From the NCBI GenBank assembly GCA_035610835.1, contig CM069447.1:17131992-17195991 (forward strand): a stretch of 64,000 nucleotides of DNA, in the 5' to 3' direction. Each line of letters starts with the position of its first letter. Position 1 is the first letter of the stretch. The notes below the pieces were generated by a model, which made no database searches, had not been told where the DNA came from, and worked only from the letters and a program-made list of their open reading frames with translations. The stretch comes from Ophiura sarsii. Lineage: Eukaryota > Echinodermata > Ophiuroidea > Amphilepidida > Ophiuridae. The translations under genes were made by a program, and so were the position numbers. This document shows positions 12,799 to 26,900 of this stretch, piece after piece.

Positions 12799-14067
12799 GG
12801 GGGGGGGGGGCTACCGCGCCATTTTGCGATATTTTGCGAAAACGATCGTGGTTATCACGTGATATTTACGCTGTTTTAACGAAATGTACTATAATGGGAT
12901 TTTGTTACCAGCCTAAAATCAAAGAGGTCGCAAACTTGCTTACAATTGTATATTACGCGGCCTAGCTATAGCAAGCTAAAAGTGACATCTTTGAATGTTT
13001 AAACAAAGTGTGCAAAGGAGAAATTGTTGGGCACACTGGTAAAATGGTTTTACAACAAGTTTTGCTATCATTATCAAACTGAACTCAATTTAAATCACTT
13101 ATTTATCGAGCAATAATATAATTGTTTACGCATTTTAATTGTTTAGATACAAAGTTAAATAAATCAAGAGTTAAATGATAAATAAATAAATAAAAAGACA
13201 ACTATAAACGCATGGGCGGTCTTTATAATTTATAACAATTTACATAAAAATGATGTTACATTAATCCACCATCAAGTTTAAAAGATAGACAAATAAAAGG
13301 ATGACAAGCAATTTCCGGGAATCGAACCCGTGATTGCCGATTGCCAATGACATGTCCAACGTATGCACGCCACAGAGACCGATGAGTATAATTGTGATAG
13401 TTTTATTATTTAGCCATATCTATTTTATTTATAACGAACGCATTTTTATTGTGCCATTTTTGCCAAATTTGTGTGTTTCTCTCGCACAAAATGTGTTTGT
13501 AATGTGATTATACTCCTTATTTTTGAAATAACGGTAAAAAACGTTGACAATTTCGAACACAAGAAATGGCGTCATTTATACGGTCCAAAAACATTGGTAG
13601 CGGTATGGTGTAGAAGTCCCAAGTATGCAAATGATCTCACTGAATACAATGTCATGCTCACATCTACCCAGTAAGTCCATACCCTTACCCAATCATACGT
13701 GTTGCATTATTCATGTTACGATCTGTTATACACAGCGAACATGCACCGGGGTCATGGGTTAATGCACGTGTAATTCTACATTCCCGACAGACACTCCGTT
13801 CAAAGGCACAAAAAGTCGACTTGTTTAAAGCATTTTTGTTTGCAATTCTGAGGTGTGTAGTTCGATTTTCTTTCTCGAATTGTTTAGAAAACCATCCATT
13901 TTAGAATATCTGAAATTAAAAAATGAACTACACACCTGGGAATATGATGCCAAGGGCATACTTTTTGCACGTAAATCCAATACAAGAGTTCTGAAAAACG
14001 ACAAAATATGACGTCATAACCATTGCTTCGGGACAAAATGGCGCGGTACCCCCCCCCCCCCCCCCCC
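12799..14067. mobile_element. TIR element with G-run ends, inserted into a satellite
   Basis: The left end (G-run, then CTACCGCGCCATTTTGCG) and right end (CAAAATGGCGCGGTACC, then C-run) are inverses over about 60-70 bp including the G-homopolymer. The element separates a satellite unit (GGTAGAACATAT on the left, GGTAGCACACAT on the right), consistent with a diverged target duplication. It carries a tRNA-like sequence (13305-13385). Confidence 0.7.
13305..13385 (-). other. tRNA-like sequence (SINE head or tRNA pseudogene)
   Basis: On the minus strand TGGCGTGCATACGTTGGA (A box) is followed by CACGGGTTCGATTCCCG (B box and T-arm), with a short acceptor-like end. The anticodon arm does not fold convincingly. 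It sits inside the TIR element 12799-14067, so it was carried or acquired there. Confidence 0.5.
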
Positions 14068-15628
14068 ACTCGGTAGCACACATGAGAAAGTGGTGTCGCC
14101 CTCTATTGCTGGCTTCGGTACAAAGTACAATGCCATCAACCAAATGGGTAGCACAATAATTCATCCTAAACAATTACTTCTCTGAAGTATTAAAATATCT
14201 ATTTCTAAATCATAATTTCCCTCAATGTTCAACAACAGATTAACACAACTAATAATACTAAACAACAGCTTCTTTCCCAGTTTATTTGTCTTCAAACGAA
14301 TTATAATTGCTGTAAATTCTTTCTAATATCAAAATGGGTATAGCACACATGAGAAACTGGTGTCGACCTCTACTGCTTGTTTCGGTACAAAGTGCAATGC
14401 TATCAACCAAATGGGTAGCACATTAATTCATCCTAAACAATTACTTCTCTGAAGTACTAAAATAGCTATTTCTAAATCATCATTTACCGCAATTTCAACA
14501 ATAGATTAACACAACTAATAATACTAAACAACAGATTCTTTCCCAGTTTATTTGTCTTCAAACGAATTATGATTGCTGTAAATGTGTTTCTAATATCAAA
14601 ATGGGTAGCACAAATGAGGACATGATGTCGCCCTCTATTGCTGGCTTCGGTACAAAGTACAATGCCATCAACCAAATGGGAAGCACATTAATTCATCCTA
14701 AACAATTACTTTAGTGGAGAACTGAAATTGCTGTTTCTAAATCGTCATTTACCCCCAATCTTCAACAATGGATTAACACAACAGCTAAATACTTAACAGC
14801 AGCTTCTTTCCCAGTATATTTGTCTTCAAAGGAATAATTGCTGTGAACTTCTTTCTAATTTAAAAATGGATAGCACACATGAGAAAGTGGTGTCGCCCTC
14901 CCACAAGGCTCAAATGTTGGCTACCATCAAAAAACAAAAGAGTATGGTATGAGCAACATATGGGACAAATTGTATGCGTTTATAAGAATGTGAACCAAAT
15001 ATCCCTACGCCCCCTACTTTTTTTCTGAGAACAAATGAGAATTGCTTAAACATGCTTAGCTGTTTCAAAATGAAATGTATGATTCTCTATACAATAAATT
15101 GGACATTGTTTAATACGATATTCTGTAGCCAACTTACAAATTTACTTTAAAGTTTTCTTCGTTAATTATGACACTCATTACTAGATATTTTTAATATGGA
15201 CTAAATTAAGTCCAGAAATATTTTTGAAAGACAACATTTTTGCCTAAAACTGTTTTCTTCTCTTTTTTATCATTAAATTGCATCAGCACACACGCATTGC
15301 TTTTAACCCGCCAATGAAAACTTCTCAAAACCTTATCTACCCCGTATGTATCGACTGCCTCCTCACAAAACAAAATACCTATAGGCATATAACCTGGCAT
15401 TACTAGTCGCCGATTTGCGTACAGGGGTACATTCACAAATCTTAGATTTCTCTTCATAATATGTGACTGTTTCGATCTGATATTTAGTAGGCCTACATAC
15501 ATGTAAGATGCTTTAAAATATTTTCAAAAATTGAATATTTTTGCAACATTTTCAACAATTCACTAAAATGTTCACAAAAATGTAGTGAAAGAAAATAAAC
15601 TGCCTGAACGACCAACCCTGTGTGAGAG

Positions 15629-16217
15629 GTCCGTGTCAGGGGTAGCACTGGCTCAAAATTGTGAGGAGTCCCATTTGCATTTTTCAGGACCCTTTAAGGA
15701 CTGCAAAAACTAAATTTAAGGGGTCCCCCAGAAATATAAGGGGTCCTGAAGTTTGAGCCTTTGAAAATGGTCAATTTTGTTTTAGAGACAAACAGTCGCT
15801 AACACAGATACGCACACTAGCGTAAGATCATTTAACTCATATACCTATGTCGGGTCCATGTTAATCAGTAGAAGATACTTATATATAGAATGTTTTGGAA
15901 ATCGCTTGAAACTTTTGCGGAAGCAATTCGGAAGCGATTTAGTGTGTTTAACAACTTTTAAAATTACAGGATTTGCATTTATCTTTTACGGACATTAATA
16001 AATTCAAAATGTAGGCACAGGATGGAGATTGACAATTTCCAGAATGTCTTAAGGTTTCCACGTCCATACATCGTCAGATTTAAGGGGTCCCTTTATTTTC
16101 GATTGGGACCCGTTAGTGAAGTTCAATATGTAAACTTACGCGTCCATTATCGTCCAACAAGAAAATAAGGGGTCCTAGGACGCGAGGACGCGCAAGAACG
16201 CGAGCCCTGGTCCGTGT
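15629..16217 (+). mobile_element. Non-autonomous hAT-type element with 8-bp target duplication
   Basis: The element at 15637-16209 begins CAGGGGTAGCACTGG and ends GCGAGCCCTG. It is flanked on both sides by the identical octamer GTCCGTGT (15629-15636 and 16210-16217), as expected for the hAT superfamily. The interior repeats the phrase aaggggtcc several times and has no transposase ORF. A second, opposite-oriented copy is at 34384-34821. Confidence 0.8.
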
Positions 16218-17115
16218 GCACGTCGAACAGTTTTTTTCTCGTCGCCTTGCTCTTCATAATGCTGTTTTGTGGTGTGGATTTCTTGTTAAAGGTTTATTGA
16301 GTGATGTCTAATTTTGATACACACTGGGATTTGTACATTTTTACAATTGTATTACGTGTATGAACTTGTACACTTGTAAGGATTAAGAAAAATTAGCCCT
16401 CGTTGTGCAACAAAACATAAATTCAAATATTTTGATCTACGGCTTAGACACGAATTTCACATAGTAGATGGGGAGCAGGGGGTTTCGGTCCCGGTCGAGG
16501 GTGACACAGGGAGTTATAAACCAAAATGATCTTTGAAGTTGGTAGAATGAAAACCTAAGTGGACATCCTTGTCAACTCGGGTGGTTGATTGACATTGACC
16601 TTGATTTCAGTCAGAAGGTCACATGTGTTTCAAAGAGCTTCGAAACTATAGGTGCTCCCTAGCTATAAAGATCTTTAATCAGTCACAATATAGATATCGG
16701 CATAAAGGCTGCTTTCGAGATTTCGTGAGTGGTAACAGCAAAAATGACCATCTTGAATTCTGAATATAAAACACAGGTGTAAACTTATCTTAAATCATTG
16801 CTGTACGATATATCATCAAATTTGAAAGTGTTTCCGGGATGGGGGAATATATTTGAGACGACAACCGGGAACGCCAAGGTGTCGGTCCTTCACAACAACT
16901 AGTGCGTTTTTTAATTGACATCAAATGAGCCACATTCTATAACATCAAACAGTCATTGCAAAATTAGGTTATAATTATATTTTATTTAATACGTCTCTGC
17001 ACAGCAGATGTATACTAAGTATTTTACGCAAAACTGATTAATATATAGCCATTACAAATACAACCTACTTATTATGAGCTTATAACGCAGGAAGAAAATT
17101 GAGGAATACTAAGTG

Positions 17116-17492
17116 TTAAAGGCATATTATGTGATCTTTTCCAGGGGCGCCCACTATTCATGATTTTTTTAGAAAGTTGATTTCCTTGTAGATTTACATT
17201 TCTGATCATAAATCATAAATATATTCCGAGTTACAGAGCGATACGATTCCTAATTACTTCAAAATCATTTTTGTTAGAACAGAATTTAGAGTGAAAATAA
17301 ACTGTCCTGCTCTATTTCCCCCTCTTGAAAAACCATGATTTTGAAACAATTAGGAATCGTATCGCTCTGTAACTCAGAATATATTTATGATTTATGATCA
17401 GAAATGTAAATCTGCAACAAAATCTACTTTCTATATAAAAAAAACATGAATAGAGGGCGCCACCTTGAAAAGATCACATAATATGCCTTTAA
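17116..17492. mobile_element. Fold-back element with arms of about 150 bp
   Basis: TTAAAGGCATATTATGTGAT at the left is the inverse of the right end. The arms continue through atcataaatcataaatata and gagcgatacgattcctaatt to a short central loop near 17310. Flanks are consistent with TTAA or TA target use. There is no coding potential. Confidence 0.75.
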
Positions 17493-17777
17493 CTATTAAT
17501 TTCTACGTATTCTTATGTCAATTACACACGGGTGTATCATACGTACGATCAGTTAACTGCGCATGCCTGAAAGTCAAGATCCAAATGATCATGATCACAA
17601 CAAATCAGTTCTTACAGGACCCCATTACGAAATTCGACGTCACCCAATGATATATGTGGGAAAAGTTGGAGCCCAACCCTTGGTATTTACGTACACAAGG
17701 TCAACCATAATGGCGCCCCATTGTAGGTAATCGGTAGTAAACATGTTAAATTCTTTTAGTTTCGTTTATGTTTACTT

Positions 17778-17995
17778 TTAACATTTTCCACGCGGCTGGC
17801 GTCTGCAGACGACATTCCAAAATGTCACAAAATGTTTATAAATGTCAAAATTATTTAATTTCATCACCATTATTTTAAACACCATGAGTCATGCATTGAA
17901 ATAAGTACAAACATGCCTAGTATTGGTTCAGTAATCCTTGAAAAATCAATTTTATATAAAAATGGTAAAATTAATAGCCTCGTGGAAAGTATTAA
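17778..17995 (+). mobile_element. MITE of the TTAACACTTTCCACG family, copy 1
   Basis: Begins TTAACATTTTCCACGCGGCT and ends cgtggaaagtattaa. The interior includes CTGCAGACGACATTCCAAAA and aacatgcctagtattggttc, shared with copies at 21906, 31039 and 33997. Confidence 0.7.
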
Positions 17996-18589
17996 CATAA
18001 CTCATTCAGTCATATATACCTCTCCTCTGGTCAACAACCGTTGACAATGTCAACCAACTTTGATTTCTTTGGATTTCTGGGTATATCAAGGGTTTAGTGC
18101 AACATACATGTAGTGCATTTCGGTCATTCTGAGAAAAAGTGAATTAAAGATTTGTACTCATCATTGTCACCTTGACAAGTTAAAATATATGCCATGCAAA
18201 CCTTTTTGATTAGGTGAGTTTACTATTTTCTCATAATCAGGTTCCTGATCTTGTGCGGATCATTTTGATACCAAAATCTAATTTTGGCCAAAAATGCAGA
18301 AAGCCCTTTGTTGCACTAAACCCTCGTTATTATCTGCTCCATCAATCATTTTTTATTTCCGGGTATATTTTCTGGTACATCAAAAGCGGGTTTCTGAGTA
18401 AATACACCAATCTCAGCGAATAACAGTAACGTATTTATAATAATTTGGAAGTCTATAATACGCTACAGAACTGGAAATGATTTAAAATTCGGCAAATCTA
18501 GGCATAAAGCGGCATAAAAATGTTTCATCAACCATCATTTCCCTTATAGGCCTACTACTTAGTAATGTATAACATGCTAGTAATGTATA

Positions 18590-19430
18590 ACATATGATTA
18601 TACTACAGCGTTACTGTTTACTTAATATACACTTAGAATTTTGTTACTTACATGTACCCAGCATTCAGCAAATATAGAGAATAACTATTTGCATATTTTT
18701 ATCAATAACTTTATTCTATATAGACATTAAATGATGGCAATTTATTCACCGACTTTAGACACCTTTATTCTCTGAAGAGATTCAACTGTGTAGGCAATAA
18801 CTATCGTATTTTATATAATTTGTTTAAAACTTCGTTTCACTGTAGTGGCATTGTATAATAGGCTAAAAATAGTATTGTAGACCAATAATTTTGCTCGATA
18901 CTTGAGGCATATTTTAAAAGAACAACTTAGACGGTCGTATTGGTAGGTTACATTAGATACATGGTGTTCATCAACGCTCATTTCATACTTCATACCTAAC
19001 AAAAGGTCCCTACAAAAGGTCAATGTATACATGGCTGGAAAAGAATAATGTGATATCATGATATAAAACAAATATTGAATGCTGTTTGCTTGTGCAATAG
19101 TAAGACTATATCACTCGGTCTAATTCTCGTGCATTCAATATTTGTATAATAATATATGATTATACTACTACTAAAGTATTGTTACTGTTTATTATACACT
19201 TAGCATTTTGTTACTATTTACTTAAGCCCCAGAAGCTTCATAAAGAACGCATTCATGATTAATATAGAGAATGATTATTTGAATATTTGAATATCTTTAC
19301 CAATAACTACCCACTAACGACACCCTTTCCTCCTAAATAACTGAGTGTGTGAATATCATTTTTTTTATCGTATTTTATATCATATTTCATTGAACCTTAT
19401 TTTCACTGTAATTATAGTATTAGCAATCAT
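18590..19430 (+). repeat. Direct duplication of about 270 bp (18590-18860 and 19165-19430)
   Basis: Both copies have gttactgtttacttaatat or its variant, cacttagaattttgttact, aatatagagaataactattt, a stretch ending in the Leu-type tctgaagag/cctaaata region, and tatcgtattttatat. They are diverged and AT-rich with no coding signal. Confidence 0.55.
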
Positions 19431-20482
19431 CCCCAGGCAGGCACTGGCTGGCTAAGCATATCTGTCTAGCTCAGCTCTACATCATACACTATTTGGACGT
19501 GAAAGGTGATGTTATATTTTGTCGGTAAAATCAATACTTTGTTAATACTGGACCGATTTCCACCATTCAAACGTCAAACTATACCAACATTGGCACATTA
19601 TTTTCAATGTTTGCTCTTAAATCCCGTAAATCTTTATCTTGAAATATAATAAACTTGTTTAAAATGTTGAGCAATATTGTTTAAAATGTTAAACAACGTT
19701 GAGCGATTCACTGGTTAACTTGTGGTTGTTTAAAATTTAAACAACTCTTTTAACAGTGTACGCCCTAATCCTTATCACTAACCGCATGCTGTGATCATCA
19801 ACTCCCGCAAATAACTACAATAGATCATATAGCATTGATCGTGTTGATGACCGCCCTGATCCACCAATGTACAGCAAACAAGAAACGTTTCTTTTTCATA
19901 ACTTTGGATATATTTGACCGATTTTGAAAATCAAATTATGGTAACTTTACACCTCATTTGTAAACCTTAAAACACGAAAATCAGCAAAAACTGCAATAAT
20001 TATGTTTCTAAAAACCCCATTAGTACCAACTCTTTCCTACAAAAAGACCCAAGTCAAAACCTGGAAGAAAGCATAGCCAAACTCTTACCCCAAGCGCCAT
20101 ACGCAATACACAGTTAGTGTAATAAATCACAGAAATGTTGATAGAAGAATATTGCCCTGGTAAATAGTTAAACGGGGGTTAGAATGGCCCACTTCACAGG
20201 GCATGGAATCGTAATGCCACTTTTGGGAACAAACTCGTCATATAGTGATTGCTTCAAATTGTCCACCTTGGATTGTTATCATCCCTTTTCATCACTTGGC
20301 ACTTTTAGAAACAGGGTCTCTAAATTAATTGACTAAAGCTACAACGAACCATAGACGGTCCCTTTTTACCGTCTATGAACGAACCGATTTCTAATCTAGA
20401 ATATTTACAAGAGGTTTGGTTGACTTAAAATTAGTTAACAACCCAAGTTTGCTTGTTAGACCGCCTATGCCTCTTTCAGATT
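19431..20482. other. Intergenic sequence downstream of the hemocyanin-like gene
   Basis: No convincing ORF, repeat family or RNA gene seen. A small hairpin lies at about 20348-20377 (ATAGACGGT/ACCGTCTAT). Any 3' UTR of the minus-strand gene would fall here. Confidence 0.4.
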
Positions 20483-20943
20483 TCACTTAAACCTAACGGT
20501 GATCGAAATTGTCATCATGTTATCAAAGCCCTTGGCAAATGCAACAATATCTTCTTTTGCTTCGTCATCAGAATTGAATCTGCGGTCGAAAGGGAACCCC
20601 ATGTCGCGCTTGTCGGGGTACTTCTCATTCTTGACGCCGCAGTAGCTCGTACCTTGATCCAAATCATCAGTGTTGACTCTGTCCGCAGCCCAATCCGTTA
20701 GCATGACAAACAGGTCAAAGGTCATTCCATCAGGGGTACCACGGGGTACCAGCATATGAAGCGGCCAACCACAGGTACAGTATCGTTGGTCTCGATCACA
20801 TCCACAAGCGTCGTCGCCAGGTTTATCTGTCGCGTCTGTTGACTTCTTCAACAACTCAAGGATTTCGTCGTATGACTTACCAGGTGGCTTGATGACGGAC
20901 GATAAATTGGAGGAACGTTGGATGTCGTTTTTGCCCTTTGTGA
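20483..20943 (-). CDS. Hemocyanin-like gene, last exon (C-terminus, stop at 20485-20483)
   Basis: 461 nt; with the single carried-over base it forms 154 codons including TGA. It contains [61 protein letters not shown] and ends ISITVRFK. The GWPxHMLxPRG and KYPDKRxMGFPFDR blocks are typical of the family. No consensus poly(A) signal was found close downstream. Confidence 0.95.
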
Positions 20944-23900
20944 CTGAAATTAAAATGTAGATACTTTTTAATCATATTATCGGCATGATTGATAATGGCA
21001 GTAGTTTTTGAAACCGTTTCAATTTAAAATGCAATATGATTAGTTGATAATATAAAAGGAACCTAACTTTAAATTCAGTTATATTTCCCTTAAGGGGGAA
21101 CTCATGGACGTTTTTTATTTGATTTATTTGAATTGTGTGAGTGCTGTAATTATTTAACTATTAATCAAATGCATATAAAGGTATGCATTTTTGGAAAGGT
21201 GAATCCAAATTTGGTATCAATTTTAAACACAAAATGTTGATTATTTGAGAAAATAAAAAATAAATCACTTTTTGAACCAACATTTTTGAACAAAGCTAAC
21301 AAAAATAATTTTTAGTAAAAAATGTCCAATTCGCTTGATTATGATGTTAAGACACTAACAAGTGATTTTTCTAATTTATTTTTCATTTTGTTCGCACTTT
21401 TTAGTCAAAATTTCAAAAAAAATATTAGATTAGGATAAGATATTTAAAAAATTCGTCCCTGAGTTAGTGTCTCTACAATTAAAAAAAATTACATCCTTGA
21501 GTTCCCCCTTAAATAGCTAGACTTACGTGGTTTTACAAACGAATCCATTTCAATGAACATTCGTCGTTGATCGTTGAGTTTCATACGTTTGCCATGGTGG
21601 TCAAGTTTTGGCGCCATAAACACGCGAAATGCTGCTGTAACAGGTGAGTCACTGGTAACTGTGAATTGGTATGTGAATTCGTCGTGATGCACTTGCTGAA
21701 CTTTGACCTACCGCGAGGGAAAACATAGCGTGGTAAAACAAGGTGTCACCAAGGGTTTTCATACTAAATTCTATATTTTTCTGTGAAATCCTTAGAATTA
21801 CTCATGGCTGTATCCTTAAAAGTTACCAATAAAAATATTATTACTATCAGTTTGTGCCAACGTCCTATATAGCATAGCAACTATTAATATGTGACACATC
21901 ACGTCCTAACACTTTCCACACAGCTATGAGTTTTACCATATAAAAACAGAATTTCAAGAATTACGGAACCATTACTAGGCATGTTTGTAATTATTTCGAT
22001 GCATTTCTAATGGTGATTCCAAATATGGTAATGAAATTCAACAAGTTTTACATTTTTGAAACATTTTGGTATGTCGTCTGCAGACGCCTGCCACGTGGAA
22101 AGTGTTTAGGGACACTGAGAGATAAGTATGGGTGTGCACCACCTGTTTTTTAATGGAAATCAGGGTTGTTGCACATACGCCTATGGAACAATTCATTTCC
22201 CTCCAAAATGTAAATATCATCGGCATCAGTGCAACTCAAATAAAGACGTCGTTGAAGCTACGCTGGCATCCTTATCCAAAATCCAGCGTAACATTCAAAA
22301 CCAACCCTGCTCACGACGCTTATTGAAGCCAACTAACGCATAGTCGAACCATGAGAACAACAAATACTTCTACAAAAATTACTCCTAAGCGGGTGTCCGT
22401 TTTCGTATAGTGATCCCGCGTGTTGACATTAAACGTTCAACGCACAAGCTGCACCAGGAAAAAGAAAAACTACTTATGCAATTGACCGTCGTCATGACGA
22501 TATTGTACTTTAGCTTTAACGCCCCCGTGTGCATCACCTCTAAAAACCACCATTTAATGAAAATTCAAAAATCTTGCAAATATGCGTTCCAAAGCCACAA
22601 ATATAAGCGTTAGGCCCCAAAGTTTCGATAATATGCGTTCTTACTAAACAAATCGGATTGGGGGAATTATGTTCTAAAGACCCTACATCTTGAAGAAAAT
22701 CAGTTCACAAGACCCTTGATGGCATACCCCTACCCCAAAATGGTTGAGTCCCACCCCGGGGGTTGAGCTCAGCAGATAGTTTGAATGTCGACTTTTCCCC
22801 ATGATGCACTTCGGATATTTGTTCATCCCAAGCAACCGCTGGCAAGGCATCGTTAAGTGAATTCCGAAAATTACTGTCGACAGCAATCGACGGTGAAACT
22901 GTTATTATGGTATTGTTTATATTCCTATGCCGTATGTAATTTAATTCAAACTAGATCATTGAATATATTATTAATTCAATTTTAAGAGAGGCTAGGGTGC
23001 GTACATTAGAATACTTATGAAGCCTAAAGCAACACTCACATTGACCGCAGTGTTTTCTTTACTTTTTATTTTTGATCTATCGTACAGAAACATGTCCTCA
23101 GCGATATTAATTGTTCTTTCCTGCATGCGAGTAGTCAGGACATCCTCATCTTGGTTTGTCTGTGGTTAAAATTTGATAAAACGTGAAGATTTACACATAT
23201 TAAAAGTCTGATTTACTAAAGTTCCCACCACCAAATAACACATTTTACATTCAAATTCAGACGGGCGCAAAGCGGACTTCTTTTACTCGTCAAGAAGTCG
23301 AGGGTAGGGTTGAATATTAAGAACAGTTGAACTTGAATAACAAGCAACACTAATCATAAATCAAACAGAGTATACATAAGTCCTTTCATCCTCCTAATTT
23401 AAGACTTCGTTTTTAATAAGATAAGTCATAACGATAAACCTAAATTACGAGGAAAATGAAAGAGCCGTTACTATACCTGAATTATCTTCATTCCTTGTAC
23501 AGAAATCCCTTTGAAAAGTAGATCTTTATTGACATATGGCTTGAGTGTTTTTTTGTACATGACAAATATGTTATCAACAAACTTGTGCCAGCGAAAAAAG
23601 ATTGGATCTCGAACTGCTGTTCCAGTGTCTCCCATTACGCCATATGCCTGTTATAAATGAACAGAAGGTGCCGTATGATTCTGTTAAATACTTAGAGAAA
23701 AAAGGGGAAAGTGTGCTTTAGGTCCCAAATACTGGTAAACCAGTATCGTGCAATACTGGAACATAAATATTGTCAGTATCCGTCGATACTGGTACGATTT
23801 TACTGTTTCAGTATCGGTCGTTACTTGTGTTCCAGTAGCGCCCAATAATGGAACATTTTATAGGTGCCAGTATCGGCCGATACCAGAACACTGACTTTGT

Positions 23901-26900
23901 ACCAGTATCTAATGATACCGGGTGTTCCAGTATCGGACAATAGTACAGTCCAAAAAGAAGTTGTCAGTAGTCTTAGTAATCACTGACTTGTCTTGAACAG
24001 ATAGATTGTGGTAACCACTACTGTATAACCTCCTCTGAACGTATAGTGAAGTAACTCTATGTGGGTAGTATTTAGCACGCTTGGAGCCTCCGTCTTTATA
24101 TGCTTGTGTGCATACGTAGATTTTCGAGGAGTTATAGCACTGTAATCAGTTAAGTGACTGTATAAGTGATGTGAAATTTTGTTTGAGGCGTCTGTCTAAT
24201 GGCAGCGAAATTGGTTATAATAAAACTCAGCCGTAAGCTTATTCTGTTCTGGGTATCACTGTCTGATATATAGAATTGATACTAAAACCTCAGCTTATTT
24301 AGTTCAGGGCGTTAATGTAGACATTGGCGAACTTGCGACCTACCTGCTGGTAACGTCCGTCTGGATCAGTAATGATGGAAAGCAAATCATGTCCGTAGTT
24401 GTGTAAACTGCCGTACATATCTGGGTTTGGCGAACTGATGCTGGATTCAATGGCGACGCCCAGGTTTACGATATTCACAGGCACATTTTTTGCCGGATGT
24501 GGCTGTGAATATAAAAATATTGGTTTCCCACATTTTTATTATATGATATTTAAATTTACAACAATTTGTTTGAAACATTAGTATAGAATTGTAATAGGGC
24601 AATGAAATGGATAACACTATTCATTTTCTTTCACATGGGGCCGATTACTACGTTTTCGGGTTTTACATAGCCAGCTACTTTCAAGTTGATTTTTATAGGA
24701 TGTCCCAATGCATTTAGTACTGACTCCCCTTCCCAGTAACGTTTATGATAGCACACTCATGCAGTATAAATCTGCCACACACAAATGACTATTTAAGGTG
24801 AATTTCAAATCTAATCTATCAACAAATGAAAATTTATTTAACATCCTAGAAATATTTTAAATGAAATTATGTTTTTAAGTATATACGAGGGTCATTCAAT
24901 AAGTTCTACCTCCTACCTCCTAACTTTATGATTATAAGAGCCAGTCTTATCAAATATCACACGATTGTAGCTTGGAACCTCAGCTACAAATCCAATGTAA
25001 ATTGATTTGAGTACTGGTTGTACTTTTCCGGACATGCAGTGAGAACCAAACCCCGATTTAATGTGACGGAAACGGATGAAAAACAGCAAAATATCGCCGA
25101 AGTGCTTTTCTATTGGCCTATTGTTAGATGCAAAACATACCTATCGATCAATTATAACCGTTCTAAATGTCAGATATCTCTTTAACAGACTATAAACAAT
25201 AAAGTTGACGGATTGGTTTGGAAAAATATGCCCTCTGAATAGCCAGATCCAGGTCAGGACAACCATTTAGCTTACCCCTCCCCTAGCATGCCTAGAGAAC
25301 CCTGTAAAAGTTATATTTTACTTTCATGATAACTAAGCGATCTTCAGTGTATCGAACTAAATGGAGGGATTCGAAGTCTGTCAAAGCGATAATTTTCTAC
25401 CATTGACTACCTGAGTGACTATTCTGAAGGTTGCACATAAGTAAAACTCATAAAGTGACTATTATGGTAAAGATTTTACATTCGAGGCATCATTGTGGCT
25501 ATAAGTTGTAACAACGAAATTTGACTAATGGCAGTATTCTGGTATGTCAGCCGAGAAATGAAAAATAACCGACAAGACTTTTGTGAGTCAAGAAATGCGC
25601 GCGTAGCTCGCGAAATGTTTCGACTCTACACCTATTTTTGGCACGAAATAAAAGAACGTTCCCGTCACTTTTGAGAAATGCATGGGAGCTCATTTTCTTT
25701 TAAAATGGTTCTAGTTGACAAATTCACTAAGAAACTAAGGTAGGAAGAAAATGGTCACGGAATCCAAAATAATGACTCTTCTAACATGCTCGAGGAAAGG
25801 AGGGAGGTAAAAAGTTACGTACGCTATGTACGTAAGTGAAAATGGCGAAAATTTGGACGACCCCTTAGTAATTGGTGCTTACCGTTGTAAAAGTGCCCTT
25901 GTTGATAGCGTCCAAAATCTTGTGATGGTGGTAGACCAATCTATCGACAAGTACGGGGTTGTCTGGGTCGTCTACGAAGTTGTCTGTAAGGGTCATTCCA
26001 GATGGACGGGCACTGTACTGGTGTGTGCCATAATAATCCGTCAAATGAGAAGCATATCCTTCCTGTGTATACAGATGTTATTAGGAGCGATGTTTCGTCA
26101 AAATGAAAATATATCAAGGACAAACATAGGCATATAACAATATGAATGCTAAAATATCAATTCATTGTTTCTTTTATCCACGTGTTTAAAACGCTGAGTT
26201 ATCATTTCCCTTCCTTTCCTATTCCATTTCTTGGATTTCTTCCTCTTCCTCTCTCACCTTCGGTTTTCACCATGCCTTTCCCCTCTACCGCTTCTTCACC
26301 TTATCTCTTTCCCTCTACTTCTATCCCCTCTCTCCGTTTTTCTTCTTACGCCAATGGGTTGGGGCGTGTACTCACTGGTATCGGATCACTCCAATTATCA
26401 TAGGGACGAACTCTTGGCAATCCCACTGCTAATCTCTCTGCATCATAACGGGCCAGCATCTGCTGATGCATGTAGTAGAATATTTCGCCTTGTCTGTCCT
26501 TCGTTTCGTTGGCGGCACCTTTTCGTTCGACACCTTTCCATGGGTACACCTTAAAACATTGCAAAAAATACACTAGCATTATAATTCTTTTAAACATTGG
26601 ATACATCAGAATCTAAAAATAATCAAGATTGTTAATTGGACCTCAAACATGTCAAATAAACGCGATTTAGGTTTGTTTTGACAGAATATGATGGTGCTGC
26701 TTTGCAAACTCTCAATTCATCAATTCAATATGTTATGGGATAGACTAGCTTGTGCCGAATACACGCGTCACGTCACAATCACGTTAGTCACACTTCACGC
26801 TCGTGTTAGAAAATCAACACTTCAGTCGCGTTAACGTTAATCACACTTCACGCTCGTGTTAAAAAATCAACACTTCAGTCGCGTTAACGTTAATCACACT

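Larger units (their letters stand above)
12400..14900 (+). repeat. Satellite with units of about 260-270 bp
   Basis: Units carry ttcaacaatagattaacaca, aacagcttctttcccagt, ctaatatcaaaatgggtagc, gtggtgtcgccctctattgc, ggcttcggtacaaagtacaa and aattcatcctaaacaattac. Starts are visible near 12400, 12670, 14225, 14490 and 14755, with the TIR element 12799-14067 breaking the second unit. Confidence 0.8.

Noticed and set aside
23725..23945. CRISPR-like array
   Set aside because: Repeats are short variable palindromes with irregular spacing in an intron of a eukaryotic gene, with no cas genes.
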